NCBI RefSeq assembly: GCF_902506655.1
Contig: NZ_LR734808.1
Location: 1,178,001-1,242,000 of the forward strand
From: Marinoscillum sp. 108
Lineage (GTDB): Bacteria > Bacteroidota > Bacteroidia > Cytophagales > Cyclobacteriaceae
Length of the DNA stretch: 64,000 nucleotides
Direction: 5' to 3'
Position numbers and translations under genes: made by a program. Below are positions 54,394 through 63,007 of this stretch, one piece after another (position 1 is the stretch's first letter; each line of letters begins with the position of its first letter). The notes under the pieces were generated by a model. The model saw only the letters and a program-made list of their open reading frames with translations, did not search any database and was not told the DNA's origin.

Positions 54394-55385
54394 TATATCA
54401 TCTCCAGCACCACCTTACCAAATTGACTGGAGCTTCCCGTTTGGCGTATAGCCTCAACACCCTCTGCAAATGGATGTACGGAATCAACGATTGGTTTGAT
54501 CTGATGGCTGGTAATGAAATCAACCATAGACGCAAATTCCTCATCGTTGCCCATGGTAGACCCCACGATGGATGCTTGCGACCAAAATAATCTAAATAAA
54601 TCAAGTCCTTCTGTTTTCCCCGTAGTGCTGCCATACACCACAATACGGCCTCCCGGCTGAATAAGTCTCAGGTAATCATTAATGGCATTTCCCCCTGCAC
54701 TGTCAATGATGGCGTCAAACTTATTCACTTTTCCGCCTGCCTCTTTCACCCAGCCCGCGTCAGTATAGTTGAACCCGCCGGAGGCACCCATTCTCATCAT
54801 TCTTGTCAGCTTATCGTCACTGCTGCTGGTCACATACACTTCAGCACCAACAGCCAGAGCAAAAGCACAAGCGAACTGAGACACCCCGCCTCCTACACCC
54901 GTGACCAGGACTTTTTGATTTCTCTGAACGTTGGCCTTTCTGAATACCGCCCTGTATGCGGTGAGGGCAGCCAGTGGGAATGCTGCAGCCTCTGTATCAC
55001 TCAAATAGTAGGGTTTTTCGATCAACCGATCTGTTGGTACCATTAGATACTCTGCGAAAGTTCCATTTTCAGGGGTACCCAGAATAGAGTATTGAGAAGA
55101 TTGATGCTCGGGGTTATCCCCCCAGTTGATGTTTGGATTGATCAGCACAGTCTTGCCCATCCAGGCCGGTTCACCAGCTATTACCTCTCCGCATCCGTCC
55201 GAGCCCAAAACCACACCATCTTTGATGCCTGGATATTTCCCTACGGAAATCCAGTAGTCACGCCTGTTAAGAGCGGCAGCTTTTATTCTCACCAGACAGT
55301 GGCCCGGCTTCAAAACCGGATCAGAAACTTCTGAAAACTCCAGTTGATACTTTTGACCATTCGCTCTGACTACAATCGCTTTCAT
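54393..55385 (-). CDS. Zinc-free MDR-type NAD(P)H:quinone oxidoreductase-like dehydrogenase
   Basis: Medium-chain dehydrogenase of 330 residues. It has the GroES-like N-terminal domain (KPGHCLVRIKAAALNRRDYW, LGSDGCGEVI) and a Rossmann domain with the VTGVGGGVSQFACAFALAVGAEV motif. The zinc-site cysteines of classical alcohol dehydrogenases are not evident, so it fits the quinone oxidoreductase (QOR/YogA) branch. Substrate unknown. The start codon directly abuts the dnaB stop, so it is co-transcribed behind dnaB. Confidence 0.88.
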   Translation of the reverse strand: MKAIVVRANGQKYQLEFSEVSDPVLKPGHCLVRIKAAALNRRDYWISVGKYPGIKDGVVLGSDGCGEVIAGEPAWMGKTVLINPNINWGDNPEHQSSQYSILGTPENGTFAEYLMVPTDRLIEKPYYLSDTEAAAFPLAALTAYRAVFRKANVQRNQKVLVTGVGGGVSQFACAFALAVGAEVYVTSSSDDKLTRMMRMGASGGFNYTDAGWVKEAGGKVNKFDAIIDSAGGNAINDYLRLIQPGGRIVVYGSTTGKTEGLDLFRLFWSQASIVGSTMGNDEEFASMVDFITSHQIKPIVDSVHPFAEGVEAIRQTGSSSQFGKVVLEMI

Positions 55386-56933
55386 CTAGAAAGGCATTTC
55401 ATCATCGCCACCATCCTTCTTGTTAGCCTTACTTGGTATGGTAATGGTGAAATCCGAATTAGAAGGACCGGTAGTTGGGAAGGAACTCCCATAAGTGTCA
55501 TTGGTAGCACTGATGGATGCATCCAGGTCTTCAAATTTGGTGAATTTACCGATGAATTTCAGTTGAACATTTTCCAACTTACCATGTCTGTTCTTAGCAA
55601 TGATCACTTCCCCAATCCCTTGCAATGGCATACCGTTTTCATCCTGAGTCATGCCGTAGTATTCAGGTCGGTAAAGGAACATTACCATATCGGCATCCTG
55701 CTCGATAGATCCAGATTCCCTAAGGTCGGAAAGCTGTGGACGTTTGTCACCACCTCGTGTTTCCACTGCCCTACTCAACTGTGACAGAGCAATCACTGGC
55801 ACATTCAATTCCTTGGCTATTCCTTTCAATGCCCTTGATATCGAAGCAATTTCCTGTTCACGATTGCCACCACTACTCTTGGAGGTATCACCGGTCATCA
55901 GCTGCAAGTAGTCAATCACTATGAGGGACACTCCATGCTGCGCTACGAGTCTTCGGCTTTTGGCACGAAGCTCCAGAATGCTCAATGCGGGTGTATCATC
56001 AATGAAAATGGGGGCTTCTGAAAGCTTCCCTGTCTTGCTGATCAGCTGCTGCCACTCATAAGCCTGAAGGTTTCCTCGTCTCAGTTTATCACTCTCCAGC
56101 TCGGCTTCTGCTGAAACCATCCTGTGTACCAGCTGTACGGATGACATCTCCAGTGAGAAGATGGCCACAGGTGTTTTGAAGTCAATGGCGGCATTCCTCA
56201 AAGCAGATACGACAAAAGCGGTCTTACCCATACCCGGCCTGGCCGCAATAATGACCAAATCTGACCGCTGCCAACCTGAGGTAATCCGATCCAGAGAGGT
56301 GAATCCACTGGCAATACCTGTGAGGCCGTCTTTTTGGTTTTTTCGGTCTTCGATCTCCTGAATGGCCTGATGCATCAGGGCATTCATTTTATCATAGTTT
56401 TTCCTGATATGGGACTCAGACACATCAAAAAGAGCCTGCTGCGCTTTATCTAAAAGATCAAAAACGTCGGTGGTATCCTCATATGAATCCTGCTGGATCT
56501 CAGAGGAAATCTGAATAAGCTCTCTTTTGATGGATTGCTCAGCGATGATCCGTGCGTGATACTCAATATTGGCTGCCGAGTTCACTTTGGTCGTGAGGTC
56601 CGACACGTAATAAGCTCCCCCTACTATATCCAGATGCCCGTTCTTCCTTAGGCGGTGAACAACCGTCTTGATGTCCACAGGCTCACTGTTATTGAACAGC
56701 TGAACAATCGCTTCGAAGATCATCCTGTGAGCGTCCTTGTAAAAACTCTCAGGTTTTAATATTTCTATTACATTGGTGAGGGCATCTCTTTCTAGCATCA
56801 GGGCACCCAGCACAGCTTCCTCAATTTCCACCGCCTGTGGTGGCACTTTTCCCAGTTGCCTGGAAAGATCCCCTACAGTGAGTCTCCTGTTTTTAGCTGT
56901 GGTCTTTAGTGCAGATGATTTCCCTCCCTCCAT
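55386..56933 (-). CDS. dnaB: Replicative DNA helicase DnaB
   Basis: Hexameric helicase of 515 residues, without an intein. The N-terminal DnaB domain begins at PPQAVEIEEAVLGALML; the RecA-like domain has Walker A ARPGMGKTAF, Walker B LIVIDYLQLM, and the DLRESGSIEQDADMVMFLYR sensor region. A Ser/Thr/Lys-rich C-terminal tail of about 50 residues follows. It unwinds DNA at the replication fork. Confidence 0.97.
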   Translation of the reverse strand: MEGGKSSALKTTAKNRRLTVGDLSRQLGKVPPQAVEIEEAVLGALMLERDALTNVIEILKPESFYKDAHRMIFEAIVQLFNNSEPVDIKTVVHRLRKNGHLDIVGGAYYVSDLTTKVNSAANIEYHARIIAEQSIKRELIQISSEIQQDSYEDTTDVFDLLDKAQQALFDVSESHIRKNYDKMNALMHQAIQEIEDRKNQKDGLTGIASGFTSLDRITSGWQRSDLVIIAARPGMGKTAFVVSALRNAAIDFKTPVAIFSLEMSSVQLVHRMVSAEAELESDKLRRGNLQAYEWQQLISKTGKLSEAPIFIDDTPALSILELRAKSRRLVAQHGVSLIVIDYLQLMTGDTSKSSGGNREQEIASISRALKGIAKELNVPVIALSQLSRAVETRGGDKRPQLSDLRESGSIEQDADMVMFLYRPEYYGMTQDENGMPLQGIGEVIIAKNRHGKLENVQLKFIGKFTKFEDLDASISATNDTYGSSFPTTGPSNSDFTITIPSKANKKDGGDDEMPF

Positions 56934-57123
56934 TTTTTACGTTTTAAATTCCTTAAGCAAACTTAGACACTAGGCTGCGATTTGACACCTTTCCAACTCG
57001 GGTGATTTTGCACCACTTACCAACAAACCACCCTGTGGATAAATCTAGTTCCTGTGTAATGTGTCTAAAAGTTTGCCTCCGATCCTTTTTGGTTTATTTT
57101 TGAAATTCAGAGATGACAAACCC

Positions 57124-57726
57124 ATGCAGATAAACACAGACCTATTAAAAAATAAACAGCGCATATACATTGGAGGCAACCATGGTGTAGATGAAATTTT
57201 CGAAATAGTAGAGATCGTACTAAAGCACATTAAGAAACCTGCCGATTTCTACACCATAGGCACCGAATTCACCAGCACAGACGCTCCCATTGTGATCATG
57301 AAGGGTGGTGATGCTTTGCATAACGGAAAAGCCATCTTTCATCAATTAGGCATTCATATTCTTTTGATTCACAAAATAGAAGAAGACATCCCTTCTTCTT
57401 ACAACTCCTTCGATAGTTACCTGGCAGAGTTTGAGACCTTGGCTGACAATCTACCCAAAGCAGGTTGTTTCCTCTATTTTGAGGATGACGATGTGGCTTT
57501 ACTCATGGGGAAAAAGGAGCGTGAGGATGTAAAAGAGATAGAGTATACTTCTCTTGATGCAGAGCCGGTTCCAGGTGGTTTTTCTTTGAAAACAAATGGA
57601 GGGGCTGTGATCTATAAGACAGACAACGACCGGTTCCCTCATCATGCAGCCGGAGCCAAGGCATTGCTCAACCGCATTGGCGTCTCTGATGATCAGTTTT
57701 ACTCAGCTCTAAAATCAAAGGCATAA
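57124..57726 (+). CDS. Short Mur-ligase-like protein (Mpl-related, lacks the ATP P-loop)
   Basis: Protein of 200 residues from the ATG at 57124 (an upstream ATG at 57061 adds 21 unrelated residues). It follows the central domain of Bacteroidota Mpl-type UDP-muramate-peptide ligases: RIYIGGNHGVDEIFE in place of AGTHGKTT, APIVIMKGGDA in place of APIIIEGDEY, FDSYLAEFETLADNLPKAGCFLYFEDDD, REDVKEIEYTS, and GVSDDQFYSAL near the end. The GKT/S needed for ATP and the C-terminal domain are missing, so it is unlikely to be a ligase. Its stop shares a base with the start of the exonuclease gene (TAATG), so the two are coupled. Confidence 0.72.
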   Translation: MQINTDLLKNKQRIYIGGNHGVDEIFEIVEIVLKHIKKPADFYTIGTEFTSTDAPIVIMKGGDALHNGKAIFHQLGIHILLIHKIEEDIPSSYNSFDSYLAEFETLADNLPKAGCFLYFEDDDVALLMGKKEREDVKEIEYTSLDAEPVPGGFSLKTNGGAVIYKTDNDRFPHHAAGAKALLNRIGVSDDQFYSALKSKA

Positions 57727-58526
57727 TGCTCAAATTAAAAAACCCATTGGTCGTATTTGACCTGGAGACCACAGGCACCAATATTGCCAATGACAGAATA
57801 GTGGAGATGGCGCTACTCAAAGTAATGCCAGATGGCACGGTAGAAGAAAAAAGCCGCCGCATCAACCCCACCATCCCTATTCCCCTGGAAACCAGTTTGA
57901 TTCATGGCATTTATGACGAAGATGTCAAGGACGAACCCAACTTTAAGCAGGTAGCTAAATCACTGGCTACATGGCTGGAAGGTTGTGATCTTGCCGGGTT
58001 CAACATCCTGAAATTTGATGTACCCATGTTGGTAGAAGAGTTCTTAAGAGCGAATGTAGATTTTGAGGTGGATAACCGAAAACTAGTGGATGCTCAGAAA
58101 ATTTTCCATCTGATGGAAAAGCGAAATCTCTCAGCAGCGTATCAGTTCTACTGTGGCAAACCCCTGGAAAATGCCCACAGTGCCCTGGCTGATACTCAGG
58201 CAACCTACGAGGTACTTATGGCTCAGATAGACAAGTACGAAGGTGAGCCTGTTAAGGATCTTCTGGGAAAAGAATTGGGCACTATCAAAAATGACATGAA
58301 CATCCTTCATGAACTCACCAATCAGAAAATGGTGGATTTAGCTGGCAGGATGGTCTACAACGATAAAGGAGAGGAAACCTTCAATTTTGGAAAGCATCGT
58401 GGCAAGCTCGTGTCAGAAGTTTTACAAAAAGAGCCCAGCTTTTATGACTGGATGATGAAAGGTGATTTTCCCCTTGACACCAAACGAAGACTAACCAAGA
58501 TAAGATTAAGAAATAACTTTGGGTAA
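57726..58526 (+). CDS. DEDDh-family 3'-5' exonuclease with C-terminal DUF3820-like module
   Basis: Protein of 266 residues. The exonuclease domain (1-175) has motif I VFDLETTG (Asp and Glu ligands), motif II FNILKFDVPML and motif III HSALADTQ (His and Asp), all intact, as in the DnaQ/PolC epsilon family. The C-terminal part (FGKHRGKLVSEVLQKEPSFYDWMMKGDFP) resembles the DUF3820 protein at 12981-13205. It could act in proofreading or repair as a stand-alone enzyme. It is translationally coupled to the Mur-ligase-like gene. Confidence 0.9.
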   Translation: MLKLKNPLVVFDLETTGTNIANDRIVEMALLKVMPDGTVEEKSRRINPTIPIPLETSLIHGIYDEDVKDEPNFKQVAKSLATWLEGCDLAGFNILKFDVPMLVEEFLRANVDFEVDNRKLVDAQKIFHLMEKRNLSAAYQFYCGKPLENAHSALADTQATYEVLMAQIDKYEGEPVKDLLGKELGTIKNDMNILHELTNQKMVDLAGRMVYNDKGEETFNFGKHRGKLVSEVLQKEPSFYDWMMKGDFPLDTKRRLTKIRLRNNFG

Positions 58527-58616
58527 AGCCCCGGCCCATTCTTTGCATTGACCCATCACTCTTTTCTAACAAAAGAGGACTAAGGATTGTATCTTTAAAA
58601 GAGAAAGTAAAGTATT

Positions 58617-60788
58617 ATGGCCAAAACGATCATCGTATCAAATAGATTACCTGTAAAGATCTCTCAGGAGAACGGTAAATATAACTACATGCCCAGTGAA
58701 GGTGGACTTGCCACCGGACTAGGGTCTATCTACAAAGATGGCGACAACATCTGGATCGGTTGGCCTGGCCTGGCAGTCTCTAAAGCAGATCATCAGAAAG
58801 AGATCACCAAAAAGCTGAAAACAGAGAGTATGAAGCCGGTATTTCTCACCAATACCGAAATCGAAGAGTTCTACGAAGGCTTCAGCAACGAAACCCTCTG
58901 GCCCAATTTTCACTACTTCAATCAATACATCGTATTTGATGATGACATGTGGCGTGCCTATCAGAAGGTAAATCGCAAATTTGCCCGTGCCATCGCTGAG
59001 GTACTGGAGCCAGAAGACACCATTTGGGTACACGATTATCAGCTGCTGCTTTTACCCGAGATGTTGAGGGAATCTGCCCCAAAGGCAAGCATTGGCTTCT
59101 TCCTGCACATCCCCTTCCCCTCCTACGAATCCTTCAGACTACTACCTTGGAGAAGAGAACTGCTGGAGGGCATGCTGGGAGCTGACTTCCTCGGGTTCCA
59201 CACCTATGATGACATGAGGCACTTCCTTTCGTCAGTCAACAGACTGGCGGGACTGGGCAATAGCAATGGCATGATCAATGTGGACAACAGAAAAGTGATG
59301 GTGGATGCCCTACCTATGGGTATTGACTATGACAAATATGCCGAATCTGCTGCCGCAAAAGAGACCCTGGAAAGAGAGGCCCGATATCGAGAATCCATCG
59401 GTGCTCAGAAGCTCATACTCTCCATCGACAGGCTCGACTACTCCAAGGGTATTCCACAAAGGCTCAAAGCCTTCGAATTGTTTCTGGAACAAAACCCGGA
59501 CTACAGAGAAAAGGTATCTCTGCTCATGGTCGTGGTGCCCTCAAGAGATCAGGTGGGTAAATACAAGGAACTCAAAGAGGAAATAGACCTCCTGGTAGGG
59601 CGGATCAACGGAAATTATTCCCGGTTGAACTGGACACCCATTCACTATTTTTATCGATCCTTCCCGCTCAACGCGCTTTCTGCATTTTACCGAATGGCGG
59701 AAGTGGCCATGGTCACTCCTATGAGAGACGGGATGAACCTGGTATGTAAGGAATTCATCGCGAGTAAGCTGGACAAGAAGGGCGTCCTGATCCTCAGCGA
59801 AATGGCGGGAGCTTCCAAAGAACTCTCAGACGCCATCCTTATCAATCCCAACGACATGGGAGAGTTGGTCAATGCCATCAAAACAGCTCTGACAATGCCC
59901 GTCAAAAAGCAGATGGCCAATATGATCAGCATGCAGCGATCGCTGCAGAGGTACAACATTCACCATTGGGTCAACCTTTTCATGGAACGTCTCCACCACA
60001 TCAAACATGAGCAGAAGGCACTGGAGACCCAACTACTGGATAAAACCATTACTTCCAGACTCACCAAGAGTTATCAGGCCGCCAAGAAGCGCATGATCTT
60101 CCTGGACTATGATGGCACCCTTGTAGGGTTTGACAGTGATCCATTGAAAACCAAACCTGATAAAGGACTGAAGACGATCCTTGCCAAACTAACCGCGGAC
60201 AAGAAAAACCGTGTGGTGGTAATCAGTGGCAGAGGCAGAGACACCCTTGAGGAGTGGCTGTCAGACTTTGACCTGGAAATCATAGCCGAGCACGGAGTTT
60301 GGATCAAAGAGAGAGGGAAGAAATTCAGGACACTTACCAGCCTAAATGATAATTGGAAAGGCCCAATCATGAAGGTATTGGATGGTTATGTAGATCGTAC
60401 ACCCGGAAGTTTTGTAGAGAAAAAGGACTACTCGCTGGTCTGGCACTACAGAAAGGTAGAAACCGGACTTGGAGAGGCCCGAACAAGAGAACTCACCAGC
60501 CACCTGAAATACATTACAGTAGACAGAAACCTGAAAGTGCTGGAAGGCAATAAGGTAGTGGAAATCAAAAACTCTGAAATAGATAAAGGGCGTGCCGCCA
60601 CTGTATGGCTCAATAAGCACCCCTCAGATTTTGTGATGGCCTGCGGTGACGATTGGACAGATGAGGACACTTTCAAGGTCATGCCAGATAGTGCCTACAC
60701 CATCAAGGTAGGCACCACCTCATCAGCAGCCAAATACCGGGTCACTGACTTCCATGACATTAGAAAACTCCTGAAAAGCCTGCTATAA
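58617..60788 (+). CDS. Bifunctional trehalose-6-phosphate synthase / trehalose-6-phosphate phosphatase
   Basis: Fused OtsA-OtsB enzyme of 723 residues. The N-terminal GT20 domain (1-470) begins IIVSNRLPVKI and has GWPGLAVS, WVHDYQLLLLPEML, and RLDYSKGIPQRLKAF, joining UDP-glucose with glucose 6-phosphate. The HAD phosphatase starts at about 490, with nucleophile Asp497 and Asp499 in FLDYDGTL and the ligand motif CGDDWTDED near the end. Together they make trehalose, a stress protectant. The convergent GH15 gene overlaps its stop by 6 bp. A weak promoter-like TATCTTTA lies at 58590-58597. Confidence 0.95.
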   Translation: MAKTIIVSNRLPVKISQENGKYNYMPSEGGLATGLGSIYKDGDNIWIGWPGLAVSKADHQKEITKKLKTESMKPVFLTNTEIEEFYEGFSNETLWPNFHYFNQYIVFDDDMWRAYQKVNRKFARAIAEVLEPEDTIWVHDYQLLLLPEMLRESAPKASIGFFLHIPFPSYESFRLLPWRRELLEGMLGADFLGFHTYDDMRHFLSSVNRLAGLGNSNGMINVDNRKVMVDALPMGIDYDKYAESAAAKETLEREARYRESIGAQKLILSIDRLDYSKGIPQRLKAFELFLEQNPDYREKVSLLMVVVPSRDQVGKYKELKEEIDLLVGRINGNYSRLNWTPIHYFYRSFPLNALSAFYRMAEVAMVTPMRDGMNLVCKEFIASKLDKKGVLILSEMAGASKELSDAILINPNDMGELVNAIKTALTMPVKKQMANMISMQRSLQRYNIHHWVNLFMERLHHIKHEQKALETQLLDKTITSRLTKSYQAAKKRMIFLDYDGTLVGFDSDPLKTKPDKGLKTILAKLTADKKNRVVVISGRGRDTLEEWLSDFDLEIIAEHGVWIKERGKKFRTLTSLNDNWKGPIMKVLDGYVDRTPGSFVEKKDYSLVWHYRKVETGLGEARTRELTSHLKYITVDRNLKVLEGNKVVEIKNSEIDKGRAATVWLNKHPSDFVMACGDDWTDEDTFKVMPDSAYTIKVGTTSSAAKYRVTDFHDIRKLLKSLL

Positions 60789-62564
60789 GAAGTCAGGCTT
60801 ATCAAGTTTTCTGGCAATTCTGGAGGCTGCATTGAGCAGACCCACATGGCTATACGCCTGGGGGAAGTTACCCCACATACCACCATCTTTTTCGTTGACA
60901 TCTTCGCTGAGTAGCCCCACGTGGTTAGAGTAAGAGAGGATGTTCTCGAAATACTTGATAGATTCATCCAGTCTGCCCACACAGGCAAGAGCCTCTACGT
61001 ACCAGAACGCACAAATAAGAAAAGTAGTCTCCGGAGCGCCGAAATCATCCTGATGCTTATAGCGGTAGAAGAGTCCATCCTTCGCATGTAGCTCCTTCTC
61101 CAGTGCCTTCAGGTGGTCTTTAGCTTCCTGTGTATTACCATCCAGATAGTTCATCATAATGAGCTGTAAGGTGCTGGCATCCATGCGCTCCACCCCTACA
61201 GCCTGAGCATAGCCCTTCTTGGAAGGCACATAGCATTTCTGAATCATCTCCTGAGAACGCTTTTGCAAACGGGCAGCCTTTTCCCCCATGGCCTTATCCC
61301 CTATCACTTCGGCAATCTTCAGCGCGGCACTACTGCCTGTCCAATGGAAAAGATAAGTATAGCAATGATGCTGACGTAAATTTCTGAATTCCCACAAACC
61401 AGCATCCGTTTCGTCAAACGTCTTCTCAATCATATCCAGAGTTTTGCTCACCAACTCAGATGAGTCAAATCGCTCGGTGAATATAATTCGCTTATCCGCA
61501 TAAAGAGGTAACAATGAGATCAATACCTGCCCATAAACATCATTCTGAATGTGTGTGTATGCGTCGTTTCCAATACGCACGGGCTGATTCCCCATGTAGC
61601 CAGCCAGATCAAGTTCCTTCTCTATGAGGGCTTTCTGTCCACTAATGCCGTAGAGTGGCTGATAGCGATTGGTCTCCTCTATCGTGGTATTGAGGATGTA
61701 GTGAAAATACTTTTCGGACTCCTCAAAGTGGCCAATGTTATTGAAGGCATTGAGGGTATAGTAGGTATCCCGCATCCAGCAATAGCGATAATCCCAATTT
61801 CGCGTACTCCCGGGCGACTCAGGCAAACTGGTAGTAGCTGCTGCTATTATCGCTCCGGTATCCTCATACTGGTGAATTTTAAGGATAAGAGCTGACCGGA
61901 TGGCTGCACGCTGATAAAAGTTGACAATATTGGCTGTCTTCACCCAATCACGCCAATAATTTTTTGTTTTATACAGGAAGTTTTCAATGGTTTCGAGCAG
62001 TGGCCCCTCAAGCGGCGCCCCGTAGGTAAAGACCAGGTACTTATTCTCGTTCAACACAAAACTCTCTTCGCTCATCACATAGTTGAGGGAGATGTTGGTG
62101 GTCAAACGCACGTGGGCATCCAGTCCCAAAAACTGGATATGATTACTCCCCATCGTAGCTTGTGGGGTGATTTCACCATAATTCCCTTTAGGTGCACACT
62201 TCACTACCAACCTAGGGTTACCTTCCAGGCGCTCTATCTTTCTCACCAGCATGAGTGGTCTATAGTAACGGTCATTCTGATAAAATCGAGGGGCAAAATC
62301 AGTCACCCGGTACTTTCCGGTTTCCGAAACCACTTCTGTGCAAAGAATATTAGTGTTCTCTACATAATATTGTTTAGTCTTAAAATCAGGCTCAAGGGGC
62401 TTCACAGAAAACTCACCACCCTTTTCCTTATCCAGCAGGCTACCAAAAATAAAACTGCTATCAAATCTCGGCCAGCACATCCAGGCTATGCTGGTGTCTG
62501 TGTGAATGTGAGCGGTATATGCACAATTGCCAATTACACCATAATCATAAGTGTGTCTTTGCAT
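60783..62564 (-). CDS. Glycoside hydrolase family 15 protein (trehalase/glucoamylase type)
   Basis: Protein of 593 residues with no signal peptide: N-terminal beta-sandwich (1-200) and an (alpha/alpha)6 barrel (about 215-590) with NWDYRYCWMRDTYYTL (256-271). A catalytic acid candidate is Glu392 (GLWEFR). The base position in TGExLGNFPQ aligns with Gly562 (DGGMWGNFPQAYSHVGL), so the second Glu may be elsewhere or absent. It converges on the trehalose synthesis gene with a 6-bp overlap, which favours trehalase over starch glucoamylase. The same GH15-OtsA pairing is known in other bacteria. Confidence 0.88.
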   Translation of the reverse strand: MQRHTYDYGVIGNCAYTAHIHTDTSIAWMCWPRFDSSFIFGSLLDKEKGGEFSVKPLEPDFKTKQYYVENTNILCTEVVSETGKYRVTDFAPRFYQNDRYYRPLMLVRKIERLEGNPRLVVKCAPKGNYGEITPQATMGSNHIQFLGLDAHVRLTTNISLNYVMSEESFVLNENKYLVFTYGAPLEGPLLETIENFLYKTKNYWRDWVKTANIVNFYQRAAIRSALILKIHQYEDTGAIIAAATTSLPESPGSTRNWDYRYCWMRDTYYTLNAFNNIGHFEESEKYFHYILNTTIEETNRYQPLYGISGQKALIEKELDLAGYMGNQPVRIGNDAYTHIQNDVYGQVLISLLPLYADKRIIFTERFDSSELVSKTLDMIEKTFDETDAGLWEFRNLRQHHCYTYLFHWTGSSAALKIAEVIGDKAMGEKAARLQKRSQEMIQKCYVPSKKGYAQAVGVERMDASTLQLIMMNYLDGNTQEAKDHLKALEKELHAKDGLFYRYKHQDDFGAPETTFLICAFWYVEALACVGRLDESIKYFENILSYSNHVGLLSEDVNEKDGGMWGNFPQAYSHVGLLNAASRIARKLDKPDFL

Positions 62565-63007
62565 AGGATAATTTTTTTATTGAGAGTACGTGAGATTCAA
62601 AGAATAATAGTAATTTTTATCAATTCATAAAATAAAAGGATAATACATTATAATAAAAATAATTTTCAATTAGTTTTCTTGAAATACCAATAATTTGACC
62701 TCCCATAGAACATCCCCTCATTCATGCTTTTCTCCCCTTTGGCATCTACCTCCCCAAAACTGATAACATCGGGTGGTCATCTACCCCATACCAAGAAAAG
62801 TGAAACATTTCCTCAGAAATATAACATTTCGTGGATTACTTAATAACCAAAATCCAAAAAGTTCGCAAGATTTACTCTGCTGAATCTTAATATTTCAGCA
62901 AATTGGCCCGAATATCCAAACTATCTCTTCAAAGCTATCAATCGGCAAAGAATTGAACTATAAGAGAAACCTTTTATATATATTTGGTTCGTTTGTAACA
63001 TCATCAC
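62565..63007. other. AT-rich divergent promoter region
   Basis: A 443-bp spacer between the GH15 gene (leftward) and the potassium channel gene (rightward). It is strongly AT-rich, with no gene or hairpin that I can support. The channel promoter is called separately at 62953-62986. Confidence 0.5.
62953..62986 (+). promoter_or_regulatory. Likely Bacteroidota-type promoter for the potassium channel gene
   Basis: TATATTTG (62979-62986) matches TAnnTTTG, with TTG at 62953-62955 and a 23-bp spacer. Transcription would begin about 15 bp before the start codon. Confidence 0.5.
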
